Shown one piece after another: positions 1 to 7,566 of a stretch of DNA of 64,000 bases. Positions within the stretch are counted from its first letter, which is position 1. Each line of letters starts with the position of its first letter. The translations under genes were made by a program, and so were the position numbers. The stretch covers positions 19,406-83,405 of the forward strand of contig SKTZ01000021.1 in assembly GCA_007122335.1 (NCBI GenBank). Direction: 5' to 3'. Origin of the DNA: Bacillota bacterium (GTDB lineage Bacteria > Bacillota > Halanaerobiia > B1SED10-174). The notes under the pieces were generated by a model. That model was not told where the DNA came from. It did no database searches and saw nothing but the letters and a program-made list of their open reading frames with translations.

Positions 1-337
1 ATTGTTCAGGCTTAAGGTCGTGATAATTAATATTGGTTTGCAAAAGCCTTACTCCGCAGTTAATATCCATTCCAACACCCCCGGCCGAAACCAGTCCCTT
101 TTCAGCGTCCATGGCCATGATCCCCCCGATGGGAAGACCAAAACCTGTATGAACATCTGGCATGGCCAGGACAGGCCCTGCGAGCCCGGGGAGGGAAGCA
201 GCGTCTGTGAGCTGTTTGATGCAATCGTTTTCCAGATCACTGGCAAGTTCTGGTGTAAGGTAAAGGTAACAGTCAGAATTCATAGGACCTTGTTTGCTAA
301 TTTTATATTTGTTTTTCCCTGCGGTTTCTAGTTTGAT
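1..337 (-). CDS. rtcB: RNA-splicing ligase RtcB, N-terminal part, runs off the window
   Basis: RtcB joins RNA 2',3'-cyclic phosphate ends to 5'-hydroxyl ends with Mn2+ and GTP, in RNA repair. The minus-strand frame, absent from the ORF track, gives about 112 residues including MPDVHTGFGLPIGG and SAGGVGMDINCGVR, the family's metal-binding blocks. The first ATG (283) lies inside the conserved region and has little ribosome binding site. Upstream, GGGAGG is followed after 8 nt by an in-frame ATC (337-335); a GTG at 346 overlaps the ribosome binding site. I place the start at the ATC, though ATG 283 or GTG 346 are possible. Family identity is near certain; the start is not. Confidence 0.9.
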   Translation of the reverse strand, partial: MKLETAGKNKYKISKQGPMNSDCYLYLTPELASDLENDCIKQLTDAASLPGLAGPVLAMPDVHTGFGLPIGGIMAMDAEKGLVSAGGVGMDINCGVRLLQTNINYHDLKPEQ

Positions 338-360
338 AAAAACCACCTCCCTTTCAGTTC

Positions 361-389
361 ATTATATAGTATTGGGAAGAAATTCTCAA
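361..389 (-). promoter_or_regulatory. sigma-A promoter of rtcB
   Basis: On the minus strand TTGAGA (389-384) and TATAAT (366-361) are separated by exactly 17 nt. Transcription should begin near 354, giving a very short leader carrying GGGAGG. This supports rtcB being transcribed divergently from the pilin gene and not being a remnant. Confidence 0.8.
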
Positions 390-466
390 AGGATTATTAA
401 GGTTTTTGCAGGAAAAATTTGGAATAAATAGAAAATAATTAAAAAAGATTGGGAGGTGCTTGCCTG

Positions 467-862
467 GTGAAAAGAAATGGTTTTACCCTGGTGGAATTGC
501 TTGTGGTGATTTCTATTCTTGGTTTGCTGGCTATGATTACCATCCCCAGATTCGGAGGCTTCCGGGAAAGAGCGGTGGAAACTGCGACGATTGCTGAACT
601 CCAGGCGGTCCGCCAGGCCTGGAATTATTATGAAATTGAGTTTGGAGAAGATTCTCTGGGTAGCGCAGAAGATTTGAGCCTTTTTCTGGGAGAGGACCTG
701 CAGGGTGATGAATATATGGGAAAGTATAATTTGAATTTGCAGGATGACAATGACACATCACATATAAAAGCCGAGGTCATTATAAATAACTCCGCAGATG
801 GTGACCAAGAAAAACAGAGACAGGACGCTATTATTTTTCTGGACCGGATTGAAATTAATTAA
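467..862 (+). CDS. type IV prepilin (major-pilin-like)
   Basis: A 131-residue prepilin with a short basic leader and the prepilin peptidase site KRNG^FTLVELL, followed by one hydrophobic helix that forms the pilus core and an acidic globular domain. The ORF track starts at TTG 449, which overlaps the GGGAGG site; GTG 467 (or CTG 464) is better placed. The gene is monocistronic, ending in a strong terminator, as expected for an abundant structural pilin, and stands apart from the minor pilins at 10.4-12.1 kb. It could be a pseudopilin; the closest role is inferred from the leader only. Confidence 0.85.
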   Translation: MKRNGFTLVELLVVISILGLLAMITIPRFGGFRERAVETATIAELQAVRQAWNYYEIEFGEDSLGSAEDLSLFLGEDLQGDEYMGKYNLNLQDDNDTSHIKAEVIINNSADGDQEKQRQDAIIFLDRIEIN

Positions 863-876
863 AGAAAGAAAAACTT

Positions 877-905
877 CCGCCCCCGGAGGGCGGTTTTTTT
901 ATTTT
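877..905 (+). terminator. intrinsic terminator after the pilin gene
   Basis: CCGCCC and GGGCGG form a GC-rich stem around a short loop, followed by a run of seven T and more T-rich sequence. Confidence 0.9.
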
Positions 906-975
906 AAATAAGTGGTTGAAAAAACTTGAAAAAAACGGAGAAAATTCCGTTAATAATAGGGGGAGGTGTTTTATA

Positions 976-3045
976 TTGCTGGGAATAATAATCCTGTCTG
1001 GAATGGTTTCAACTATCCTGTCTTTTCTTTTCACTCCTCCCTTAGAAGTTATAGGGTTATTGGGTTTAAGTTCTCTCGTGTTTTGTTTTTCCTTTGGAGC
1101 GAAGGCCAGGAGTTTTAATCTACTATTATTTTCCTTTTTGATTTCCCAGGTAGGACAGGATAGTTTTTGGTTTTACCATTTATCCTGGATGGGTATTTTT
1201 GGATTGTTTTCAATACTGGGTCCCCGATTTTTCCCCATTATTCTCAGCAAAATATTAAAAACACTGCTCCCCGAAGAGATAAAAATTGGATTTTTTGGTC
1301 CCAAATATAGATTTATTGCCGGGGACGATTTTATAAAAGAAGAGTTTGCTTCCGATCCGGAAGTGGTGTCACCGGCTAATAGGGGAGGCTGGCTTAAAAC
1401 CGAAAGAGTAAATTCCGGTTACTGGTCATTCTGGGGCAGAAAATTACCCGGTGAGAAAATTACTTTTATTGTAGCCCGGGATAAAACACAAAACTGGCGA
1501 TCGGAAAAATTGTTATGGGATCTAGAGGATATGGTTTTTTTCCTGGAACCTTCCGGAAAAATTTTAGCGTCCAATTTTAGTGGAGAAAAATTTTTAGGAG
1601 TGGAAAGGAGTTTACAGGGGGGAAATATTTTTTCTTTTCTTTTTCCTGAGGTAAATCAAAAGTTTAGCCGTTGTTTTTCCAGGGTAAAAAAAGGAAAGGG
1701 TGTTTCCAGATGCTTCCTGGAACAGGAAAACCAGGAGCAGGGAAAAACTTTCTGGCAATGGGAGTTTGAGGTTATTCCAGAAAGAGGGAAAACCCCTGGA
1801 GAAATCCTGGTCAGGGCCAGGGATATTACCAGACTTGTTGAAAACCAGAAAAAGCTCAAGAACAAAGTCAGACAATTACGGGAACTAAATTTAGCCTTCC
1901 GGCAGGAAATAAAGGAAAGGAAAAAAACCGAAGAGATGCTGGCAGCGGAAAATGAAAAATTGGATATAACGTTGCAAAGTATTGGGGAGGGAGTAATAAC
2001 AACAGATGAAAAAATGGCTGTAACCGGAGTTAATCCGGCGGCAGCAGAGATTGCAGGCTGGAACCAGGAGGAAGTGGTCGGCCAATCTCTGGAAAAAATT
2101 TACCAGGTTACAGAGAGGAAAACTACCGGAAATTCCAGCGGGGAAAATTCACTCCTTTCCACAAGGCAGGGGGGAATGAAGGTAATTAGTGAAACCAGAT
2201 CTCCAATTAAAAACAGAAAAGGAAAGGTCCTGGGCCAGGTAATAATTTTCCGTGATATTACCAAAAAAAAGCACATCGAAGAGCAGGTAATTGTTTCCCA
2301 AAAAATGGAATCAATTGGGCAGCTTGCTGCCGGGATTGCACACGAGATTAATACACCCATGCAGTATATTGGAGACAACCTTAGTTTTCTGCAGAAAGCT
2401 TTCGCCACCCTGGATCAATATATTGATATCCCGCAGGGCCGAGCCCGCCACCTTAAAGAGGAAATTCCTAATGCTCTACAGGACGCCAAAGAAGGTGCTC
2501 AGAGAGTAAATAAACTGGTTCTTTCCATGAAAAACTTTGCCCATCCGGGGGATTCCGAAATGAGATTGGGAGATATAAACCAGGGAATTGAGAGCACCCT
2601 GGAAATTGCCAAAAATGAATGGAAATACGCCGCTGAAGTTGAACTGGATCTTGACCCCACCCTGCCCGGGATAGGATGTATTATGGAAAAAATTAACCAG
2701 GTTTTTCTGAACATGGTAGTCAATTCGGCCCAGGCTATTTCGGAAGCCAGGGAAAAAGGCCTAATTGAGAGAGGAAAAATTAAAATTAAAACCTGCGCCC
2801 ATGCAGAATATATTCAGATTAGAATTGCAGATAATGGGGTGGGAATTCCCCCGGAATTAAAAAACAAAATTTTTGATCCCTTTTTTACAACCAAGGAAGT
2901 GGGCAAGGGAACGGGCCAGGGACTGACAATTGCCCACGATATTATTGTTAATAAGCATAATGGAGAACTTTTTGTTGAATCAGAACCGGGAATGGGAACA
3001 GAGTTTATTATTAATTTGCCACTGACCAATCCGGTGGCAGGTTAA
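976..3045 (+). CDS. membrane sensor histidine kinase with PAS domains
   Basis: This 689-residue kinase should autophosphorylate and pass phosphate to the response regulator encoded 20 nt downstream. Residues 1-100 hold several hydrophobic segments. Two PAS-like regions follow (about 180-300 and 330-450; one contains ITTDEKMAVTGVNPAAAEIAGW), then the phosphoacceptor H-box AAGIAHEINTPMQYIGDN (His456), an N-box and G-boxes GVGIPPELKNKIFDPFF and GKGTGQGL. The track start (TTG 916) lacks a ribosome binding site; TTG 976 is preceded by GGGGGAGG with 9 nt spacing. The ligand sensed is unknown. Its place beside a pilin suggests a role in surface behaviour, which is inference only. Confidence 0.88.
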   Translation: MLGIIILSGMVSTILSFLFTPPLEVIGLLGLSSLVFCFSFGAKARSFNLLLFSFLISQVGQDSFWFYHLSWMGIFGLFSILGPRFFPIILSKILKTLLPEEIKIGFFGPKYRFIAGDDFIKEEFASDPEVVSPANRGGWLKTERVNSGYWSFWGRKLPGEKITFIVARDKTQNWRSEKLLWDLEDMVFFLEPSGKILASNFSGEKFLGVERSLQGGNIFSFLFPEVNQKFSRCFSRVKKGKGVSRCFLEQENQEQGKTFWQWEFEVIPERGKTPGEILVRARDITRLVENQKKLKNKVRQLRELNLAFRQEIKERKKTEEMLAAENEKLDITLQSIGEGVITTDEKMAVTGVNPAAAEIAGWNQEEVVGQSLEKIYQVTERKTTGNSSGENSLLSTRQGGMKVISETRSPIKNRKGKVLGQVIIFRDITKKKHIEEQVIVSQKMESIGQLAAGIAHEINTPMQYIGDNLSFLQKAFATLDQYIDIPQGRARHLKEEIPNALQDAKEGAQRVNKLVLSMKNFAHPGDSEMRLGDINQGIESTLEIAKNEWKYAAEVELDLDPTLPGIGCIMEKINQVFLNMVVNSAQAISEAREKGLIERGKIKIKTCAHAEYIQIRIADNGVGIPPELKNKIFDPFFTTKEVGKGTGQGLTIAHDIIVNKHNGELFVESEPGMGTEFIINLPLTNPVAG

Positions 3046-3065
3046 AGTTAAAGGAGGAATGAAAA

Positions 3066-3773
3066 ATGGAAAGGGAGAAAATCTTGATTGTTGACGATGA
3101 ACCCCGAATTCTGGAAGCCTTTCGCCGGCATTTAATTGATGATTTTGATGTGCTTACTGCTAAAAGTGCTGAACAGGGCTTGGAAATAATCAGTTCTAAC
3201 AGCGATATTGCAGTTATTCTCGCTGATTACAAGATGCCGGGGAAGGATGGGGTTAAGTTCCTGGCAGAAACAAGGCAGTTATTACCCGATAGCATTAGAG
3301 TAATAATAACAGGGTATGCTAACGTGGATAATGCCTTGCAGGCAGTCAATGAGGGGCAGGTTTTCAGGTTTTTGACCAAGCCCCTTGCTATTGAAAGGTT
3401 GACAAGGGTGATAAAGGAAGGAATTGTGGAATTCAGGATAAACAAATTTAAAAGAGAGTTGTTTAATAAAACGGTTGGTGCTGATTACCAACAGATCCAG
3501 AGTTTTTTGGAAAACGACTGGCAGCAGGTTCACTACGAAATATTGAGATTCCTTAAGAAAAAAGAAGCAGGGTATGCTGACCCGGTTGGTTCCGATTCAC
3601 TGGGGGATTCACTTAATATAACTCCCTCCTATATCAGGGGGGTAATTGGCCCTCTGGTTGATTCAGGAGTTGTGGGTGTGCGAATGGGCCGCAGAGGTGG
3701 CTATTACCTGAATGTTGATCCCAGCCTGCTTTTAGATTGGGAAGAGTTGATGGGTTTTAAAAAGAGCAGTTAA
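3066..3773 (+). CDS. response regulator with C-terminal winged-helix-like domain
   Basis: Partner of the preceding kinase (AAAGGAGG before ATG). Residues 1-125 form a receiver domain with acidic DDE near the N-terminus, phosphoacceptor Asp54 in ADYKMPG, Thr in ITGYAN and Lys in FLTKPL. The receiver resembles those of RpfG-type regulators, but there is no HD-GYP domain. Residues about 150-235 instead resemble a winged helix: SLNITPSYIRGVIGPLVDSG as the helix-turn-helix and MGRRGGYYL as the wing. A DNA-binding output is therefore likely. Target genes cannot be told from sequence. Confidence 0.85.
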   Translation: MEREKILIVDDEPRILEAFRRHLIDDFDVLTAKSAEQGLEIISSNSDIAVILADYKMPGKDGVKFLAETRQLLPDSIRVIITGYANVDNALQAVNEGQVFRFLTKPLAIERLTRVIKEGIVEFRINKFKRELFNKTVGADYQQIQSFLENDWQQVHYEILRFLKKKEAGYADPVGSDSLGDSLNITPSYIRGVIGPLVDSGVVGVRMGRRGGYYLNVDPSLLLDWEELMGFKKSS

Positions 3774-3931
3774 GGATACCCCGGAAGAGAAATGAAAATT
3801 ACCTGGCAGTAAAAATTTATGAGGATAGTAAAAAGTTGCGATTAAAGGGGCCCAAAAAAGAAAAAAGGGAAAAAACTTCCTGAAAAGGGTCAAAAAGGCC
3901 CAGAATGTTGCAAATTCGGTATAAATTGGCT

Positions 3932-3960
3932 TTGATAATTTCCAGCCTGAAAACTATAAT
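3932..3960 (+). promoter_or_regulatory. sigma-A promoter of the 35-residue peptide gene
   Basis: TTGATA (3932-3937) and TATAAT (3955-3960) with exactly 17 nt between them. Transcription would start near 3967 and give a leader of about 83 nt before the ATG at 4050. Confidence 0.75.
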
Positions 3961-3964
3961 TAAA

Positions 3965-4044
3965 CCAACATAGAGAAGGTTGGGGGCTTGTACTTTTAGG
4001 TTCTGAACGTAAAAACCCCTCTCTATTAAATTCGAGAGGAGGGG
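3965..4044 (+). promoter_or_regulatory. foldable 5' leader that can hide the ribosome binding site
   Basis: CCCCTCTC (4016-4023) can pair with GAGAGGAGGG (4034-4043), leaving a 10-nt loop and burying the only ribosome binding site of the downstream peptide. The same CCCCTCTCTA (4016-4025) can instead pair with TAGAGA (3971-3976) plus GGGG (3982-3985), with a 5-nt bulge, which would free the site. CCAAC/GTTGG (3965-3983) is a further alternative hairpin. Mutually exclusive folds of this kind are typical of translational switches. I match it to no known riboswitch class. Confidence 0.5.
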
Positions 4045-4049
4045 ATAAG

Positions 4050-4157
4050 ATGAAAAATGAAAAGAAATCCCAAGGAATGAAAGGTCGCAAAACAGAAAAA
4101 AGCAAAGCCATGGCTTCTGAAAAATCAAAAGGGACAAGGGCGAAACCAAAAAAATAA
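4050..4157 (+). CDS. 35-residue lysine-rich basic peptide, function unknown
   Basis: Too short for the ORF track. It starts at ATG 4050 after a very strong GAGAGGAGGGG site and ends at TAA 4157. The product (MKNEKKSQGMKGRKTEKSKA...) is almost wholly charged or small, with about one third lysine, no hydrophobic segment and no cysteine. It should be cytosolic and could bind nucleic acid or ribosomes, but that is only inferred from charge. It has its own promoter, leader and terminator, which argues for a real gene. I do not recognise the family. Confidence 0.6.
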   Translation: MKNEKKSQGMKGRKTEKSKAMASEKSKGTRAKPKK

Positions 4158-4186
4158 CTGAGAAATGTTAAAAAGGTAATTTGAAG

Positions 4187-4217
4187 AGCTTTTGACTTCG
4201 GTCAAAAGCTTTTTTAT
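4187..4217 (+). terminator. intrinsic terminator with TTCG tetraloop
   Basis: AGCTTTTGAC - TTCG - GTCAAAAGCT is a perfect 10-bp stem followed by TTTTTATT. It closes the small-peptide transcription unit and separates it from the S9 peptidase gene. Confidence 0.92.
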
Positions 4218-4320
4218 TGAAAAAATCAAGAATGGTTTTCCGATAAAAGAAAGGCACTCAGACAAAAAAATAGAAAAATACATTATAGACTCTGAAAGCT
4301 CAATTTTTAGGAGGTAAACA

Positions 4321-6402
4321 ATGGAAAAGAAAAACTGGTCAATTGAAGATTTGTTTTCATTCCAAACTCCGGGAAGCATGGAGTTATCGCCGGATGGGAA
4401 GAGAGTTGTTTTCACAGTTCACACTGTAGACCGAGAGGAGGACAAAAGCAAATCCAGGCTTTTTCTGTGGGAAGGGGGAAAATCCCGCCCGCTGACTTTT
4501 TCCGGGAAGGACCATTCACCCCGTTTTTCTCCAGATGGAGAAAAATTAGCTTTTCTGTCCGACCGCAAGGAGAAACCCCAAATTTATTTGCTTTCTTTTG
4601 AGGGCGGAGAACCCTGGCAGCTTGAAACAGAACAGGATATTAAATCATTTTTCTGGCATCCCAACGGAGAAAGCATTATTTTTACAGCCGATGAATTTTG
4701 CAAAGAAGAAAGCTGGGAACCATATCCCGGTGCTCCAGAAAATGATGGGCTCAGAATAAAGGAAATAGAAAAAACCGCTGAAAAAGAAAAAGACAAGGAA
4801 AAGGATGAAAAAAAGCCCAACAAAGTTAAGGTTATCAATACCTTTAAATATCGATTTGATGGGAAGGGTTACCTCGGACACAAAGTTCAGCAGGTTTACC
4901 GATTAAAAATTCCTAAAGGATATGATGATAACCCAGAAATAGAGATGATTACAGGAGGAGATTACTCTCATTCTGATCCGGCAGTTGATCCTTCAGGTCG
5001 TTTTCTTGCAGTTGTAGCCAATTATGATGACCCGGAAGGGATGGACCCCAGGAAAAATATCCTGCTCTGGGATATGGAACGGGGAGAAGAATTTATGCTC
5101 TACAAGGGCCCGGGCCCGATTTTTAGCCTCTGCTGGTCTTACTGTGGAAAGTATTTGTATTTTGCCGGGCACGATCAGCAAGAGGGGCTTTCCACAACAA
5201 GTCACCTCTGGAAAATTGCAGTGGGAAATTTAGTGGAGAAGATCAAAAAGGGAGAAAATCCAGATCCCCTGGATAAAGATCAGGCCAAAGATCTGTTAAA
5301 TGCGATTGACAGGCCTGTTGGGGCTTATGTCCAATCTGAACCCCGGGCGGGGAAAGGGGATTTTTTGATCTGTAAAGAAGATGGCGTGTATTTTCTCCTG
5401 ACGAAAAACGGTGTCCCCGGCCTGTTTTTGGCAACAGAAGATGACCGGATTGAAGAAATTCTTTACGACCGGGAACGAATAATTACCGGGTTTTATATTA
5501 ATTCCCGGGGACTAATTTTCTCGGGGGCCAGAGGGGATAAGATGGATGAACTTTACCGTTTAACAAAGGGTAAAGAACAGGTTTTAACAGATCTCAATGG
5601 GCCTCTTTTAAAAGAAAGAGAGGTAATTAAGCCCCGGGAGATTAATTACCCGAGTACTGATGGCAAAGAAATCCAGGGCTGGGTTTACTACCCGCCCGGA
5701 GCTGATAAACAGAAATTTCCCCTTTTGTTACTTATCCATGGGGGGCCCCACGGGGCCTATGGGCCTTCTTTTATGTTCAGAGCACAATTTTTTGCCAGTA
5801 GAGGTTATGCTGTTCTTTTAACCAACCCCAGAGGGAGCGAAAGTTACGGCCAGGAATTTGCCAGCTGTATTGACGGGGACTGGGGAAATCTTGACTACAA
5901 AGATATTATGGCCGGTGTTGATGCCGTGATCAAAAAAGGAAATATCGATGAGGAAAATATTTTCGCCCACGGCTGGTCCTATGGAGGCTATATGGCCTGC
6001 TGGCTGCCTACTCAAACCGATCGTTTCAAAGCTATCTGTGCCGGGGCATCAGTTAGCAATATGCTTAGTGGGTATGGGACTTCTGATATTACCCTTTCTG
6101 ATGAATGGGAATATGGGGGACGTCCCTGGGAAAACCCCCTGCATCTAATGGAACAATCACCCCTGAGCCATGTGGAGAAAATTAACACACCAATGCTTTT
6201 AATGCATGGAGAGAATGATATGCGTTGTCCACCGGGTCAGAGTGAAGAATTTTTTGTTGCTTTGAAAAGGCTGGGTAAAGAAGTTACAATGATCCGTTAC
6301 CCGGAAGAGTTTCATGGAATTAAACGACCTAAACACCGGGAAGATTTTTTTAATAGGCTCTGGGCCTGGTTCGAATATTTCCGGAAAAATTCACAGGGAT
6401 AA
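4321..6402 (+). CDS. S9 family peptidase (acylaminoacyl-peptidase-like)
   Basis: A 693-residue serine peptidase of the prolyl oligopeptidase clan that should cleave short peptides or N-terminally blocked oligopeptides. The N-terminal 420 residues form a beta-propeller of PD40/WD40-like repeats (for example PRFSPDGEKLAFLSDRK). The C-terminal alpha/beta hydrolase domain has nucleophile Ser553 in GWSYGGY, Asp633 in HGENDMRCPPG and His665 in PEEFHGI. There is no signal peptide, so it is cytoplasmic. A Lys/Glu-rich insert (EKEKDKEKDEKKPNK) lies near residue 155. The start at ATG 4321 follows TAGGAGG. Exact substrate preference is unknown. Confidence 0.9.
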   Translation: MEKKNWSIEDLFSFQTPGSMELSPDGKRVVFTVHTVDREEDKSKSRLFLWEGGKSRPLTFSGKDHSPRFSPDGEKLAFLSDRKEKPQIYLLSFEGGEPWQLETEQDIKSFFWHPNGESIIFTADEFCKEESWEPYPGAPENDGLRIKEIEKTAEKEKDKEKDEKKPNKVKVINTFKYRFDGKGYLGHKVQQVYRLKIPKGYDDNPEIEMITGGDYSHSDPAVDPSGRFLAVVANYDDPEGMDPRKNILLWDMERGEEFMLYKGPGPIFSLCWSYCGKYLYFAGHDQQEGLSTTSHLWKIAVGNLVEKIKKGENPDPLDKDQAKDLLNAIDRPVGAYVQSEPRAGKGDFLICKEDGVYFLLTKNGVPGLFLATEDDRIEEILYDRERIITGFYINSRGLIFSGARGDKMDELYRLTKGKEQVLTDLNGPLLKEREVIKPREINYPSTDGKEIQGWVYYPPGADKQKFPLLLLIHGGPHGAYGPSFMFRAQFFASRGYAVLLTNPRGSESYGQEFASCIDGDWGNLDYKDIMAGVDAVIKKGNIDEENIFAHGWSYGGYMACWLPTQTDRFKAICAGASVSNMLSGYGTSDITLSDEWEYGGRPWENPLHLMEQSPLSHVEKINTPMLLMHGENDMRCPPGQSEEFFVALKRLGKEVTMIRYPEEFHGIKRPKHREDFFNRLWAWFEYFRKNSQG

Positions 6403-6428
6403 AAAGAAAAAGGAAAAAGCCAAAAAAG

Positions 6429-6452
6429 GGCTAATAATATAATACATTAGCC
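6429..6452. repeat. inverted repeat GGCTAAT...ATTAGCC upstream of the aldolase
   Basis: Two perfect 7-nt arms flank the loop AATATAATAC, which itself contains a TATAAT-like hexamer. It could be an operator overlapping a promoter, or a weak terminator for the peptidase gene; no T-run follows and no good -35 is visible. Confidence 0.4.
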
Positions 6453-6481
6453 AAATAGAGTGAGAAAATAGGAGTGATTTT

Positions 6482-7501
6482 ATGGAATTTGTGGATCTAA
6501 GAAGTGATACCATTACCCGGCCCACAGAAGAAATGAGGAAAATCATTGCCGGGGCTGAAGTTGGAGACGATGTTTACGGAGAAGACCCATCCATTAACCA
6601 ACTGGAGAAAATCGCCGCAGAAATAATGGGGAAAGAAGCAGCCCTATTTGTTCCCTCGGGAACTATGGCCAATCAGATTGCTGCTATGGTTCATACCAAT
6701 CCTGGGGATGAAATTGTAACTGAAATAACCAGCCACATTTTTCTCTACGAAGCAGGAGGACTGGCCCGCCTGGCAGGAGTCCAGACTCATGTTTTAAAAG
6801 GAGAACGGGGGCTGTTTTCTCCTGAAGATCTGGATGGAGCAATACGGGGAGAAAATATTCACTTTCCCAGGACTACACTGGTGACATTTGAGAATACACA
6901 TAATCGGGCTGGAGGGAGAGTTTTTTCTCGGGAAGAACTGGCACCCCACCTGGAAATTTGTAAAAGAGTGGGAATTGCAACCCACCTTGATGGAGCCAGG
7001 ATTTTTAACGCAGCAGTAGCCCTTGAGTTGACTCCAGACTTTATTGCCCAGGATTTTGATTCCCTGTCTTTCTGTCTATCCAAGGGATTGGGAGCCCCGG
7101 TTGGATCGCTCTTATGTGGAACCACTGAATTTATCCAGGAGGGCCGCCGGGTTCGTAAAATCCTGGGGGGCGGGATGCGGCAGGCTGGAATTCTAGCTTC
7201 GGCAGGACTTTTTGCCCTTGACGGTTTTGAGGAAAGGCTGGCCCGGGACCATCAGTTGGCTCGAGTCCTGGGTGGGGCAATTGAAAAAATGGATAATTTC
7301 CGCTTAGAATTCCCCGTTGAATCGAATATTATTGTCAGTCGTTACCTTGGAGATAAGCCTATCCTGGAGGTAGTAGCCCAGTTGAAAGAAAAGGGGCTTC
7401 TGGTAAATGCCTTTGGCCCTGATTCTATTCGCCTGGTTACCCACCAGGATGTAACTCAGGAAGAAATTCTCCGGGCTGAAGAAATTCTGGAGACAATTTA
7501 A
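6482..7501 (+). CDS. ltaE: low-specificity L-threonine aldolase
   Basis: A PLP enzyme that splits L-threonine or L-allo-threonine into glycine and acetaldehyde. The 339-residue protein starts with the hallmark DLRSDTITRPTEEMR and has VGDDVYGEDPSINQLE, the PLP-stacking region EITSHIFLYEAGG, THLDGARIFNAA and the PLP lysine in SLSFCLSKGLGAPVG. Length is normal for the family. ATG 6482 follows AATAGGAG. It stands alone between a peptidase and the pilus operon, so it is probably a single-gene unit. The family includes related beta-eliminating lyases, but the N-terminal motif favours threonine aldolase. Confidence 0.92.
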   Translation: MEFVDLRSDTITRPTEEMRKIIAGAEVGDDVYGEDPSINQLEKIAAEIMGKEAALFVPSGTMANQIAAMVHTNPGDEIVTEITSHIFLYEAGGLARLAGVQTHVLKGERGLFSPEDLDGAIRGENIHFPRTTLVTFENTHNRAGGRVFSREELAPHLEICKRVGIATHLDGARIFNAAVALELTPDFIAQDFDSLSFCLSKGLGAPVGSLLCGTTEFIQEGRRVRKILGGGMRQAGILASAGLFALDGFEERLARDHQLARVLGGAIEKMDNFRLEFPVESNIIVSRYLGDKPILEVVAQLKEKGLLVNAFGPDSIRLVTHQDVTQEEILRAEEILETI

Positions 7502-7566
7502 ACAAACTTGCAGGAAATTTTTTCCAGTTATTGAATCATATAGTAAAAGCTTAATGGGGAATTTCA

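Noticed and set aside
2-331. 109-residue plus-strand ORF at the window start
   Set aside because: It is the complement of rtcB, whose minus-strand frame holds unmistakable conserved motifs.
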